Origin: Halosegnis longus
GTDB lineage: Archaea; Halobacteriota; Halobacteria; Halobacteriales; Haloarculaceae
Reading direction: 5' to 3'
DNA length: 64,000 nt
NCBI RefSeq assembly: GCF_009663395.1
Contig: NZ_QKNW01000001.1
Location: forward strand, 2,046,001 to 2,110,000
Positions 16,900 to 26,534 of the stretch are shown piece by piece; the stretch's first letter is position 1; each line of letters begins with the position of its first letter. The notes under the pieces are model-generated. The model was given only the letters and a program-made list of their open reading frames with translations. It made no database searches and had not been told where the DNA came from. The position numbers and the translations under genes were made by a program.

Positions 16900-16984
16900 A
16901 CCACACCACCGTCGCCCGTGGCGTTAGTAGTTCCCATCGCTCGTGAACCAGCATCGCTTAGGGACTGCTTGCCGACCGTCGGAT

Positions 16985-18046
16985 ATGGCACACGAGGAGC
17001 TACCGTTCGACTTCGAGTTGCTGTGCGAGCTGACAGAGACTAACGGCGTTCCCGGCTACGAGGACCGGATTCGCGACATCGTCCGCAGAGAGCTGACCGA
17101 CGAGGTCGACACGATAGAAAGCGACGGGATGGGGAACCTCGTCGCCACCGTCGAGGGGACCGGCGACCAGCACGTCGTCGTCGCGGCCCACATGGACGAA
17201 ATCGGGTTCATGGTGCGACACGTTACCGACGACGGCTACCTCAAGCTCGACGCGCTCGGCGGATGGGACGCACGCGTGTTGAAGGCCCAGCGCGTCACCG
17301 TCCACACGGACGACGAGGACCTCACGGGCGTCATCGGTAGTCCACCGCCCCACACCCTCGACGAGAGCGACCGCGACGGCGACGACACGGTGGACGATGT
17401 CTACGTCGACCTCGGGCGCGACGGCGACGAGGTCGCGGACCTCGTGAGCATCGGTGACTTCGTGACGACCCAGCAGTCGACGACGCTGATGGGCGACCAC
17501 GTCACGGGGAAGGCGCTCGACAATCGCGTGTCGGTGTTTGCCCTCATCGAGGCTGCCCGCCGGCTCGACTCGCCGACGGCGACGATTCACCTCGCGGCGA
17601 CGGTCCAAGAGGAGGTCGGGCTGCGCGGCGCGCAGGCGCTCGGCGTCGACATCGACGCCGACGTGGCCTACGGGCTGGACACGACGGTCGCGAACGACGG
17701 GCCGAACTTCTCGAAGGAGGACCGCGTGACGGCCCTCGGTGACGGTGCCGGCATCAAGCTGAAAGACAGCTCCGCGATCACGAACCCGACTGTCCACCGG
17801 CGGCTGACGGCGCTCGCAGAAAAGCGAGAGATTCCACACCAGCCGGAGATTCTTCCCGCGGGCGGAACCGACACGGCGGGACTCCAGTTCGCCGGCGGTG
17901 CGACGCCGGCCGGGGCGATTTCGTTCCCGACGCGGTATCTCCACACGGTGACCGAGAGCATCCACGTCGAGGATATCGAGGCAGTCATCGACCTGCTGGT
18001 CGCCGCGCTGGAAACGGAAGACGGCTCTACCGACTACCGGCTGTAG
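16985..18046 (+). CDS. M42 family (TET-type) aminopeptidase
   Basis: 353 residues. Landmarks are NGVPGYEDRIRDIV at the start, AAHMDEIGFMV (metal His/Asp), GKALDNRVSV (bridging Asp), TVQEEVGLRGA (catalytic EE), GLDTT (Asp) and PTRYLHT (His). M42 enzymes form large tetrahedral particles that trim peptides released by the proteasome. Cytoplasmic, no signal. An in-frame ATG 14 codons upstream would add a tail unlike the family, so 16985 was chosen. Confidence 0.9.
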   Translation: MAHEELPFDFELLCELTETNGVPGYEDRIRDIVRRELTDEVDTIESDGMGNLVATVEGTGDQHVVVAAHMDEIGFMVRHVTDDGYLKLDALGGWDARVLKAQRVTVHTDDEDLTGVIGSPPPHTLDESDRDGDDTVDDVYVDLGRDGDEVADLVSIGDFVTTQQSTTLMGDHVTGKALDNRVSVFALIEAARRLDSPTATIHLAATVQEEVGLRGAQALGVDIDADVAYGLDTTVANDGPNFSKEDRVTALGDGAGIKLKDSSAITNPTVHRRLTALAEKREIPHQPEILPAGGTDTAGLQFAGGATPAGAISFPTRYLHTVTESIHVEDIEAVIDLLVAALETEDGSTDYRL

Positions 18047-18098
18047 CCGGGGCGAATCGAAGCGGAACCTTCAGGAGTGAGTGATTCTAACGCCGTGT

Positions 18099-18695
18099 AT
18101 GAGCAGCGACGAGCGTTCCGTCAGTCGACGTGGCTTCCTGCGCGCCTCGACCGGCGCGGCGGCCGCGAGCGGGCTTGTCGGTACCGCAGCCGCACAGGAG
18201 GATGGCAACGAGACGGACAGCGGCTCCGGCGGCGGCGGTGACCTTCCGGGGGCGGGGACGACAGAAACCGTGGTCGTCGCGCCGGGCGGTGAGTTCGTCT
18301 ACGAGCCGGCGGAGCTCCAGATTCTCCCGGGAACGACGGTGAACTTCGTGTGGGAAGGCGACGGCCACAACGTCGTTCCCGACTCCACTCCTGAGGGCGC
18401 GACGTGGGAAGGAAAAGGCGAGGCCGGCGTGCTCTTCGACTCCGGCACCGAGTACAGCCACACCTTCGAGACGCTCGGCACCTACGAGTACGTCTGTACG
18501 CCACACGAGAGCGTCGGCATGGTCGGCTCCATCGAGGTCGTCGAGGAAATTTCGACGCCGGAACCCGCGCAGGGACCACCGGAGATTCCCGACCCAGCGA
18601 AGGTGCTCGGACTCGCCGGCACCATCGGCATCGGCGCGACGCTCGGGCTCGCGTACTTCCTGATGCGCTTTGGCGGCGGCTACGACGAGGAGTAG
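18099..18695 (+). CDS. Second membrane-anchored halocyanin
   Basis: 198 residues. The Tat signal (SVSRRGFLRAST) is followed by a Gly/Ser/Asp linker and a plastocyanin fold with copper ligands H90 (GHNVVP), C133, H136 and M141 (VCTPHESVGM). A membrane helix at about 168-190 anchors the C-terminus. Architecture is the same as in the halocyanin at 10131 (here it lies 5 kb beyond the operon end), so the two may serve different acceptors or redox ranges. It converges on an SRPBCC gene with stops adjacent and no spacer. Confidence 0.87.
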   Translation: MSSDERSVSRRGFLRASTGAAAASGLVGTAAAQEDGNETDSGSGGGGDLPGAGTTETVVVAPGGEFVYEPAELQILPGTTVNFVWEGDGHNVVPDSTPEGATWEGKGEAGVLFDSGTEYSHTFETLGTYEYVCTPHESVGMVGSIEVVEEISTPEPAQGPPEIPDPAKVLGLAGTIGIGATLGLAYFLMRFGGGYDEE

Positions 18696-19238
18696 CTACA
18701 CGGAGTCGGGGCGGGTCGTAATCTCTAACTCGACCGACCGGCTCGTTCCCTCTAAGTCCTTCACCGCGCGGCGGACGACGCGTTCCGCCTCGGACTGTAT
18801 CTTCGGTTTCGCCTTCTCGATGACCCAGTCCCACGAGACGAGCGACGGCAGCGGGATGACGCTCGTGTCCGCCGACTCGGGCGCGAACGCCGCCCGGAAG
18901 GTGACACGCGTCGCGTGCTCGCGGTCTTCCGGCGGGGTCGCGTCTCCCAGCTCCCAGTAGCCGTTGGCGTCGAGGTCCTTCGTCAGCTCCCACGCGATGC
19001 GGCTTGGCGAGTCGATGTCGGTGACCCGCGAGCGGGCCGTGTACGAGAGCTTCCACCACGAGAACGTGAGTTCGTACTCCGTCCCCTCGCTGCCGTCGCC
19101 GAACCCTTCGACGCTGTCGAGATGTTTGGAGTAGCGGGCGTAGTGCGTGAAGTCGATGAGGAAGTCGAACACCTCTGTTCTGGGCGCGTACACGACGGTC
19201 TGGAGTTCGACAGCGTCCACGGGCGAGATAGCAGACAC
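18696..19238 (-). CDS. SRPBCC (START-like) family protein
   Basis: 180 residues from a GTG start (a second GTG six codons on is possible). The pattern AVELQTVVYAPRTEVFDFLIDFTHYARY at the start and a long C-terminal helix (VIEKAKPKIQSEAERVVRRAV) are those of polyketide cyclase/Coq10-like lipid-binding proteins. Such proteins hold a hydrophobic ligand in a helix-grip cavity. The ligand is unknown; proximity to quinone-linked electron transfer makes a quinone-related role conceivable. Divergent from the flavoprotein at 19305. Confidence 0.8.
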   Translation of the reverse strand: MSAISPVDAVELQTVVYAPRTEVFDFLIDFTHYARYSKHLDSVEGFGDGSEGTEYELTFSWWKLSYTARSRVTDIDSPSRIAWELTKDLDANGYWELGDATPPEDREHATRVTFRAAFAPESADTSVIPLPSLVSWDWVIEKAKPKIQSEAERVVRRAVKDLEGTSRSVELEITTRPDSV

Positions 19239-19304
19239 AGCCTCCTAAACACTCCGGGGCGGCGCGACCGTGAGCTTCAGGCCCGTCGGCGCGTACCCTC
19301 GCGC

Positions 19305-20054
19305 ATGAGCACCGACGCGGTCATCGTCGGCGGCGGAGTCGCGGGGCTGACAGCGGCCACCTACACCGCCCGCGCCGGCGTCGATACGACGGTCGTCACG
19401 GACGGCGAGTCGACGCTCGCTCGGAACGCACACTTGGAGAACGTCCCCGGCTTCCCCCTCGGGGTGAACGCGCGCACCTTCCTCGACCTCTGTGTCGAGG
19501 GCGCACAGGAGGCCGGCGCGACGTTCGAGGAAGGCCGAGTCACGCGGGTCGAGTCCACCGACGACGGGTTCACCGTCGAGACCGTCGACGGAGCCTCGTT
19601 CGCGGTCGATACCGTCATCGCGGCTTCGTGGTCCGACGCCTCGTACCTCGCCGATGTCGACGGAGTCGGCTTTCTCGACCGCGGGTCGAAGACCTTCGTC
19701 GACGCCGACGAGGCGGGACGAACCGGAGTGGACGGACTGTACGCGGCTGGTCGACTCGCCGAACAGCCACACCAGACGGTCGTCTGCGCCGGCCACGGCG
19801 CGACGGTCGCGCTCGCGCTCGTCCACGACGCCGACGTCCCCTACTACCACGACTGGGTGACGCCGGAGGGGTACTTCACCGAGCGCGACCGCCAGGTACC
19901 CCCTGGTTGCGTGGAAATTCCGGCCGACGAGCGCCGCGAGCGCGAGGCGCGCGCGAACGAGCGGATGCGCGAGGCGTTCACGGAGCCACGAGGGGAGGAA
20001 CCGACGATGCACCCCTCCGTCGTCGCCGCCCGCGAGGACGACGGCGAACACTGA
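19305..20054 (+). CDS. Small FAD-dependent oxidoreductase, thioredoxin-reductase-like
   Basis: 249 residues. Starts with the dinucleotide-binding motif IVGGGVAGLTAATYTARAG and ends with GLYAAGRLAEQPHQTVVCAGHGA, the FAD-closing motif of thioredoxin reductase-like proteins. It lacks the CxxC redox pair and is too short for a separate NAD(P)H domain, so it cannot be a classical thioredoxin reductase. The last 60 residues are charged and may be disordered. Substrate unknown. The coaBC gene follows after 25 bases. Confidence 0.78.
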   Translation: MSTDAVIVGGGVAGLTAATYTARAGVDTTVVTDGESTLARNAHLENVPGFPLGVNARTFLDLCVEGAQEAGATFEEGRVTRVESTDDGFTVETVDGASFAVDTVIAASWSDASYLADVDGVGFLDRGSKTFVDADEAGRTGVDGLYAAGRLAEQPHQTVVCAGHGATVALALVHDADVPYYHDWVTPEGYFTERDRQVPPGCVEIPADERREREARANERMREAFTEPRGEEPTMHPSVVAAREDDGEH

Positions 20055-20079
20055 TTAGCCCGCCCCACGGAGCCGAAAT

Positions 20080-21240
20080 ATGAGCGTACTCGCCGACACG
20101 AACGTCGTCCTCGGCGTCTCGGGGTCGATCGCCGCCGTCAAGACGGTGGAACTGGCCCACGAACTGCGACGCGAGGGCGCGAGCGTCAGAGCAGTCGTGA
20201 CCGACAGCGCCCGCGGCATCATCCACCCGTGGGCACTGGAGTTCGCGACCGAACGCGAGGTCGTCACCGAGATTACCGGACGGGTCGAACACGTCGACCT
20301 GTTCGGCGCGGACGGGTGGGCAGACGTGTTCCTGCTCGCGCCCGCGACCGCGAACACCGTCGGAAAAATCGCCGCCGGTATCGACGACACGACCGTCACG
20401 ACGTGTGCCACGACCGCCCTCGGCCAAGGGATACCGTTGGTCGTCGCGCCCGCGATGCACGAGCCGATGTACGACCACCCGGGCGTGCTCGACTCGCTCG
20501 ACACCCTCGAATCGTGGGGCGTCACCTTCGTCGACCCACGTCTCGAAGAGGGGAAAGCCAAAATCGCGACCGAGGAGGCAATCGTGACCACGACGGCCCG
20601 CGTCGCCGGCGACTCCTCGCTCGCCGGCAGACACGTCGTCGTCACGAGCGGGCCGACAAGCGAGACAATCGACCCCGTCCGGGTGTTGACGAACCGCGCA
20701 TCGGGGAAGACGGGGCGCGCACTCGCTCGGGCCTGTTACGTTCGCGGCGCGGACGTGACCCTGCTGCACGACGGTGCAGACGTGCCGTACGCGGATGTCG
20801 AGCGCGTCGAATCGGCCGCGGAGATGACCGAGGCGGCGGTCGAGGCGGTCGGTGCCGGTGCCGACGCGCTCGTCTCCGCGGCTGCAATCTCGGATTACAC
20901 CATCGAGGCGAGCGACGAGAAGATTCGCTCCGGGGGGGAACTCACGCTCGAACTGGAGCCGACGCCGAAACTGCTCGATACGGTCCGTGCGAGCGCCCCC
21001 GACCTCACGATGGTCGGCTTCAAACTCGAAACCGAAGGCGACGACGAGCAGCTCGTCGCGACGGCGCGCGAGCAACTGGAGCGGGTCGGGCTCTCATTCG
21101 TCGTGGCGAACCGCGCAGACGCGCTCGCCGGCGACGAGACGCGCGTCATCATCGTGCGAGACGAGGCAACCACGACCTACACCGGGTCGAAAACGGCTGT
21201 CGCGAACGACATCGCCGGCGAACTCGCGACCGAACTCTGA
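20080..21240 (+). CDS. coaBC: Phosphopantothenoylcysteine decarboxylase / phosphopantothenate-cysteine ligase
   Basis: 386 residues, the full fusion. Residues 1-180 are the FMN-dependent CoaC domain (GVSGSIAAVKTVEL at the start, ATANTVGKIAAGI, APAMHEPMYDHP). Residues about 185-386 are the CoaB ligase with VVVTSGPTSETIDPVRVLTN and ASGKTGRALA. It makes 4'-phosphopantetheine from phosphopantothenate and cysteine in coenzyme A synthesis. The stop is directly adjacent to the stop of the convergent antiporter operon. Confidence 0.92.
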   Translation: MSVLADTNVVLGVSGSIAAVKTVELAHELRREGASVRAVVTDSARGIIHPWALEFATEREVVTEITGRVEHVDLFGADGWADVFLLAPATANTVGKIAAGIDDTTVTTCATTALGQGIPLVVAPAMHEPMYDHPGVLDSLDTLESWGVTFVDPRLEEGKAKIATEEAIVTTTARVAGDSSLAGRHVVVTSGPTSETIDPVRVLTNRASGKTGRALARACYVRGADVTLLHDGADVPYADVERVESAAEMTEAAVEAVGAGADALVSAAAISDYTIEASDEKIRSGGELTLELEPTPKLLDTVRASAPDLTMVGFKLETEGDDEQLVATAREQLERVGLSFVVANRADALAGDETRVIIVRDEATTTYTGSKTAVANDIAGELATEL

Positions 21241-23019
21241 TTACAGCACCGCCGCGAGGACGACGGCCGCCGCCACCAGCACGACGAGCACGATACCCGA
21301 GCTGATTCCGGCCGCCAGCGGCACGCGGTCGCGGCCGACGGCTCGGCCCACGGCGCGGTCGGGTGCAGCGACGGCGCGCTGGACGCCGCCGGCGAGTCTG
21401 ACGACGGCGCGGTCGGTCGCGGCGTACAGTTCGGTGACGCCGACGACGAGCGCGCGCGTCCCGTAGAAGCTGAGCGGGTTGTACAGCGAATCCACGTCGG
21501 GCACCTTTCCGAGCTTCGAGAGCGGCTTCTTCACGAGGACGAACCCGACGAGCCCCGCCACGGCGAGCGCGACGCCCTCGACGATGTGGTCGACGGTGTA
21601 CGTCACGTAGACGTGGTCGACGACGGCTCCGTCAGTCACGTCGAACGGGAGGATGTTGAACAGCGAGCCGTCGGAGATGCCGAAGAACACACACAGTGCG
21701 GCGACGGTCACCAGCGCGACGGATTGGCCCCGATTAGCGTCTTTCACCTCGCCGTCGTACTCGCCGTGGAAGAAGGCGTAGTAGCCGAACTTGATGAACG
21801 ACATGAAGGTGCCGACACCACCGACGAGCAGCAGTATCTCGAGGGTGTAGAAGTCGCCAATCACGAGCGGTCCCTTCTCAAAGGTGTAGTGGCTCCCGGA
21901 GATGACGATACCCTTGCTCACGAAGCCGTTGAAGCCGGGGAAGCCGGCGATCGACAGCGCGGCGATGGTGAACGCGCCGGCGGTGAGAGGCATCTGTCGG
22001 GCCAGCCCGCCGAGCTTCTTCAGACTCTCCTCGCCGGTGCGGTAGATGACGACGCCGGCGGTCATGAACAACAGCCCCTTGTAGAGGATGTGGTTGAACA
22101 CGTGCGCGAACGCGCCCGCCTGTGCGAGCGCGGAGCCGATGCCGACACCAGCGACCATGTAGCCGACCTGCGACTGGATGTGATACGAGAGGAGCCGTCG
22201 CATGTCGTTTTGGAACAGCGCCATCGTCGCGCCGAAGACGGCCATCAGTCCGCCCATGTACGCGACGGCGACGTTCCCGTCGTCCGGGAAGACGCGGTAC
22301 ATCCCGTAGACGCCGGTCTTGGTCGTGTAAACGCACAGGAAGACGCTGGCCGCGATATGCGGGCGCGGGTAGGTGTCCGGCAGCCACGCGTGTAGGCCGA
22401 TGAAGCCGACGTTGACACCGACACCGAGCGCGGCGAGCACGGGCGCGACGGAGCCGGCGAGTCCGGCCGTCTCGGGGCCACCGGGCACGCTCGCGAACAG
22501 GAAGGTACCCGTCTCGGCGAAGTGCCAGATGACGGCCCCGAGGAACAGGGTCCCGCCGATACCGTGGAGAATCGCGTACCGGAAGCCCGCACGGACGGCC
22601 TTGCCGCCGTAGTGCCAGACCAACAGCGTGCTGGTGACGGCCATCAGCTCCCAGAAGAAGATGAGCGTGAGCCAGTCGCCGCCGAAGACGGCTCCCAGAC
22701 TGCTCGCCACGTAGCTGAGTGCGAACGCCGTCTGAATCGCCTCGGCGTCGCTGTAGTACGAGTAGAGCACGCCGGTCGCGCCGATGAACGCGAAGATGAG
22801 CCCCATCAGCGTCGAGAACGGGTCGACGTTGAAGATGACCGTCTCGAAGCCGAACAGGTCGAAGTTCGTGAAGTGTGCGCCCGAATCCACGAGCCACACG
22901 TACGGGACGACGGCGAAGGTCGCGACACCGGCGACCGCGTGGCCCACCTTTCGGCCGAGCAGCGGCAACAGCAGCGCAGCGAGGATGACCGGGACGAACG
23001 GCGGAACGATTGGCTCCAT
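21241..23019 (-). CDS. NuoL/MrpA-D-like antiporter subunit lacking the helix-7 lysine
   Basis: 592 residues and about 15 membrane helices; last gene of the antiporter operon. The conserved helix-5 Glu is E124 (FFWELMAV). The position of the helix-7 Lys (usual GVKxAxxPLHxWLPD) is N203 (GVNVGFIGLHAWLPDTY). The helix-8 Lys is kept (TTKTGVYG). The C-terminal 100 residues include an amphipathic region and a final helix. Family members conduct protons or Na+ in Mrp and complex I. Four bases of overlap with the previous gene fix the ATG at 23019. Confidence 0.85.
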   Translation of the reverse strand: MEPIVPPFVPVILAALLLPLLGRKVGHAVAGVATFAVVPYVWLVDSGAHFTNFDLFGFETVIFNVDPFSTLMGLIFAFIGATGVLYSYYSDAEAIQTAFALSYVASSLGAVFGGDWLTLIFFWELMAVTSTLLVWHYGGKAVRAGFRYAILHGIGGTLFLGAVIWHFAETGTFLFASVPGGPETAGLAGSVAPVLAALGVGVNVGFIGLHAWLPDTYPRPHIAASVFLCVYTTKTGVYGMYRVFPDDGNVAVAYMGGLMAVFGATMALFQNDMRRLLSYHIQSQVGYMVAGVGIGSALAQAGAFAHVFNHILYKGLLFMTAGVVIYRTGEESLKKLGGLARQMPLTAGAFTIAALSIAGFPGFNGFVSKGIVISGSHYTFEKGPLVIGDFYTLEILLLVGGVGTFMSFIKFGYYAFFHGEYDGEVKDANRGQSVALVTVAALCVFFGISDGSLFNILPFDVTDGAVVDHVYVTYTVDHIVEGVALAVAGLVGFVLVKKPLSKLGKVPDVDSLYNPLSFYGTRALVVGVTELYAATDRAVVRLAGGVQRAVAAPDRAVGRAVGRDRVPLAAGISSGIVLVVLVAAAVVLAAVL

Positions 23020-24686
23020 CAGAGCGCCACCCCCGTCACACCCTCGACGACGGCACGAACGATTTGGAGGAACACCGCGGCGTCGGGTACGACCCCGAGC
23101 GCGATGGAGCCGGCCGCGGCAAAGAGGATGGGCGCGAGCATGAGCCACGTCGACTCGCCGCCGCGCCAGCCGGCCGCGGTCCAGCCGTCGCCGTGACCGT
23201 GGCCGTCGTGGCCATCGTGTTCACTGTGTTCGCCGTGCTCGTCGTGTTCCTCTAGTTCGTGCCCGCCGTCGGTCGCCACGTCGCGGTCCCCACCGAACGG
23301 TGATTCGAGCACAGGCTTCGAGTTCCCGTCGTCGGGCGACTCGAAGAAGGCTGTGTAGACGACCGGCCAGAAGTACGCGATGTTGAGCACGCCGGAGACG
23401 AGCAGCGCGCCGGTAAACAGCAGCTGCCCCGACGAGACCGTCCCGACGAGGATGAAGTACTTGCTGACGAAGCCGGCGATGAGCGGAATCCCGGCCATCC
23501 CGAGCGAGGCGATACCGAATGCCGTCATCGTGAGGGGCATCCGCCGGCCGATACCGGCCATGTTGCTGATGTCGTCGGTGTGGGTCTCGACGTGGATGGC
23601 ACCCGCACAGAAGAACAGGGTGAGCTTCATGAACGCGTGGGCGGGGATGTGGAGCAGTCCCCCGGCGAGCGCGTACGCGGCGGCGCGCTCGGGCGCGACG
23701 CTCACCCCGACTGCCAGCCCGAGCACGATGTACGAGAGCTGGCTCACCGTCGAGAAGGCGAGCCGGCGCTTGAGGTTGTCCTGACGGAGCGCGATAACGC
23801 TCGAAATCAGGAGGGTCGCCGCGGCGACGAACGCGAGGACAATGCCGAGTCCGAGGTCGGCGACGGCGTCGGGACCGAACACGTCGAGGGTGACGCGAGC
23901 GATACCGAAGACGCCGGACTTGACGACCGCGACCGCGTGGAGCAGTCCCGAGACGGGCGTCGGTGCGACCATCGCGTCGGGGAGCCACGAGTGGAGCGGC
24001 ATCAGCGCGGCCTTCACGCCGAAGCCGACGACGAGCAGGCCGAAGGCGGCGCTCGCGAGCGTCGGGTCGGCCGTCGCGAGGTCGGCAATGCCACCGGGGG
24101 TGAACGTGGTCGTGTCGGTGAGCACGTAGACGAGCACCGTCCCCGCCAGGACGGCGACGCCACCCCCGAAGGTGTAGGTGAGGTACTTGCGCCCGGCGGC
24201 ACGCGCCTCCTTCGTCTGGTCGTGCGTGACGAGCGGATAGGTCGCGACGGTCAACAGCTCGTAGAAGACGAACAGCACGAGCAGATTCCCGGCGAAGGCG
24301 ATGCCGATTGCCGCCGAAACGCTCCCCGCGAAGGAAGCGAAGTAGCGGGTCTGGTGGCCCTCGTCGAGGCCGCGCATGTAGCCCATGCTGTAGAAGCTGG
24401 TCACGACCCACAGCAGGCTCGCGAGCAGGCCAAACAGCAGGCCGAGCGCGTCGGCTTCGAGCACGAAGTTCACGCCCGGCACGAACGTCCCGAGGTCGGT
24501 GACGTACACGTCGCCGCCGAGAACGGCGGGCACCATGCTGGCGACGAGTCCGAACTTCGTCACGGCCGCGGTGACGGTCCACGCCTCGCGGAGATTCGGC
24601 CGTCCGCGGGAGGCGAGAATCGGCGCGACCGCGACGGCCGAGACGAGCACTGCAAGCAGCGGTCTGAGAGATGTAATTTCGGTCAT
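23019..24686 (-). CDS. NuoM/MrpD-like antiporter subunit with a His-rich loop
   Basis: 555 residues, about 14 membrane helices. It keeps the proton-pumping residues E143 (FYELLTVATYP) and K225 (VKAALMPLHSWLPD) and the VVKSG helix-8 Lys. Between the last two helices is a hydrophilic loop with eight His in 23 residues (476-498), alternating with Glu, Asp and Gly, which may bind metal or buffer protons. Starts at 24686, overlapping the MnhD-like gene by four bases. Confidence 0.88.
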   Translation of the reverse strand: MTEITSLRPLLAVLVSAVAVAPILASRGRPNLREAWTVTAAVTKFGLVASMVPAVLGGDVYVTDLGTFVPGVNFVLEADALGLLFGLLASLLWVVTSFYSMGYMRGLDEGHQTRYFASFAGSVSAAIGIAFAGNLLVLFVFYELLTVATYPLVTHDQTKEARAAGRKYLTYTFGGGVAVLAGTVLVYVLTDTTTFTPGGIADLATADPTLASAAFGLLVVGFGVKAALMPLHSWLPDAMVAPTPVSGLLHAVAVVKSGVFGIARVTLDVFGPDAVADLGLGIVLAFVAAATLLISSVIALRQDNLKRRLAFSTVSQLSYIVLGLAVGVSVAPERAAAYALAGGLLHIPAHAFMKLTLFFCAGAIHVETHTDDISNMAGIGRRMPLTMTAFGIASLGMAGIPLIAGFVSKYFILVGTVSSGQLLFTGALLVSGVLNIAYFWPVVYTAFFESPDDGNSKPVLESPFGGDRDVATDGGHELEEHDEHGEHSEHDGHDGHGHGDGWTAAGWRGGESTWLMLAPILFAAAGSIALGVVPDAAVFLQIVRAVVEGVTGVAL

Positions 24687-26179
24687 GAGAGAAGCCCCTC
24701 CATCGTTGGTTCGAGCAGGTCACCGTAGCCGGCGGCGACGGCACCGAGCGCGACGGCGACGACGGCCGCAGCGACCACCGTCGCCCGCATCCCGACCGAG
24801 ACGACCGGGGCGGGTTCGTCGTCCTCGCCACCGTCGGTCGCCGTCGGAGCGAGCCCGCTCGTCTCCGTCGGGTCGCGGAAGTAGATGCGCTCGACCACCC
24901 GGGCGAAGTACGCGAGCGTGAGCAGCGTGCTCGCGAAGATGACGACGACGAGCGGCCACGCGCCGGCCTCGACAGCGCCGAGCGCGATGTACCACTTGCC
25001 GACGAAGCCGACGGCCGGCGGGACGCCGACCATCGCGACGGCGAGCACGCTGAACGCCGCCGCGCCGACCGGCGACCGCTTCGCGAGGCCGGCGTACTCG
25101 TCGACGGTGCGAGCGCCCGTCGCGTCGTTCACGAGCCCGACGGTCAGGAATAGGCCACCCTTCATGATGGCGTGGCCGACGAGATGGATTGCCGCGCCGG
25201 TGAGCGCGACGACGTTGCCGACGGCGACGGCCCCGACGATGAGTCCGAACTGCGAGACGGACGAGTACGCGAGCATCCGTTTCAGCTCGCTCTGTGAGAC
25301 GGCGAGTAAGCTCCCGACGACGATACTGACGACCGCACCCGCCGCGAGGACGGTGCTCGCAAGCGGCGTCTCAGCGAGGAACGCCGTCCCGAAGACGGTG
25401 AACACGATGCGAATCAGCGCGTACGCGGCGACCGTCGAGACGAGCGCCGAGATGAACGCGCTCACGGAGTCGGGCGCACCGGCGTAGGCGGCCGGCTGCC
25501 ACGTGTGCAGCGGGAAGACGGCGATCTTGACGAACAAGCCGACGACGAGCAGACCGAACGCGGCGAGCACGAGCGGCGAGCCGTAGCCCACCTCGGCCAA
25601 CTGCGTCGCGAGGTCGCCCATGTTGAGCGTCCCGGTCGCGATGTACGCGAAGCCAATCCCGAGCAGGAACAGCGACGCGCCGACGGTGCCGACGAGCAGA
25701 TACTTCAGCGCGGCAATCGCGGAGCGGCCGCCGTCGCCGCTCGCGACGAGCGCGTACGCCGTCAGCCCCGTAATCTCGAGGAAGACGTACATATTGAAGA
25801 TGTCGCCGGTGATGGACATCCCCGACAGTCCCGCCACGAGGAGGAGGTAGATGACGTAGAAGGCGTTCGAGCGCGGGCCGGCCCGCCGCGCGTACGCGAG
25901 CACGCCGAGTGAGACGACGGCCACGAGCAGCGCTATCGTCGCCGAAAGGCCGTCCACGATGAGTTCGATACCGATGGGGACGGTGAAGCCGCCGACGACG
26001 TAGCGAATTGCCTCGCTCCCGAGCACGTCCGCCAGCAGCGTTCCCGCGATGGCGGTCTGGACGGCGAGGGTGAGTACTGCGACGGCCCAGCCGACGCGGT
26101 CGCGGGCGAGTCCCGCAAGTAGCGCGATGACGGAACCGAACACCGGGAACGCAACTAAAAGCGGCGCGAGGTCACTCAT
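24683..26179 (-). CDS. mnhD: Monovalent cation/proton antiporter subunit D
   Basis: 498 residues with about 14 membrane helices. It has NMYVFLEITGLTAYALV (helix-5 Glu), FVKIAVFPLHTWQPAAYAGAP (helix-7 Lys) and the long LKRMLAYSSVSQFG segment typical of MrpD/MnhD. Mrp complexes exchange internal Na+ (or K+) for external H+ and are important for salt and pH balance. It overlaps the upstream mnhC by eight bases. Confidence 0.9.
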   Translation of the reverse strand: MSDLAPLLVAFPVFGSVIALLAGLARDRVGWAVAVLTLAVQTAIAGTLLADVLGSEAIRYVVGGFTVPIGIELIVDGLSATIALLVAVVSLGVLAYARRAGPRSNAFYVIYLLLVAGLSGMSITGDIFNMYVFLEITGLTAYALVASGDGGRSAIAALKYLLVGTVGASLFLLGIGFAYIATGTLNMGDLATQLAEVGYGSPLVLAAFGLLVVGLFVKIAVFPLHTWQPAAYAGAPDSVSAFISALVSTVAAYALIRIVFTVFGTAFLAETPLASTVLAAGAVVSIVVGSLLAVSQSELKRMLAYSSVSQFGLIVGAVAVGNVVALTGAAIHLVGHAIMKGGLFLTVGLVNDATGARTVDEYAGLAKRSPVGAAAFSVLAVAMVGVPPAVGFVGKWYIALGAVEAGAWPLVVVIFASTLLTLAYFARVVERIYFRDPTETSGLAPTATDGGEDDEPAPVVSVGMRATVVAAAVVAVALGAVAAGYGDLLEPTMEGLLS

Positions 26180-26534
26180 CGGCCTGCACCTCCCGGAGGG
26201 TTTCCTCGTTGAGCGTCCCGTACTCGTCGTAGATGCGCACGATGAGTCCCAACGCGACCGCGGTGAGACTCACCCCGACGACGATGGCCGTCAGGATGAG
26301 GACGTGCGGCAGCGGCGAGACGTACGGTGCTGGCGCGGTCAACAGCGGCGGACTCGCGCCGGTGATGAACGCGGCCGCGATGAAAAACAGGAAGATGCCC
26401 GTCTGGAAGACGTTCATCCCGATGACCTTCTTGACGAGATTCCGGCTCCCGATGAGCGTGTAAGTCCCGATGCCCAACAGCAGGAACGCCGCCAGGTAGT
26501 AGAGCCGGTCGGCGAGCGCCTCGATTCCCGTCAT
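26172..26534 (-). CDS. mnhC: Monovalent cation/proton antiporter subunit C (NuoK-like)
   Basis: 120 residues and three membrane helices, homologous to NuoK. LYYLAAFLLLGIGTYTLIGSRNLVKKVIGMNVFQTGIFLFFIA and PLPHVLILTAIVVGVSLTAVALGL are the two diagnostic stretches, the second carrying the helix-3 segment. A charged tail follows. It sits between subunits B and D as in bacterial mrp operons, with four- and eight-base overlaps. Confidence 0.9.
   Translation of the reverse strand: MTGIEALADRLYYLAAFLLLGIGTYTLIGSRNLVKKVIGMNVFQTGIFLFFIAAAFITGASPPLLTAPAPYVSPLPHVLILTAIVVGVSLTAVALGLIVRIYDEYGTLNEETLREVQADE

Noticed and set aside
19305-20054. Assignment of the small flavoprotein as thioredoxin reductase
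   Set aside because: No CxxC and no separate NADPH domain, so only the FAD-binding relation is claimed.
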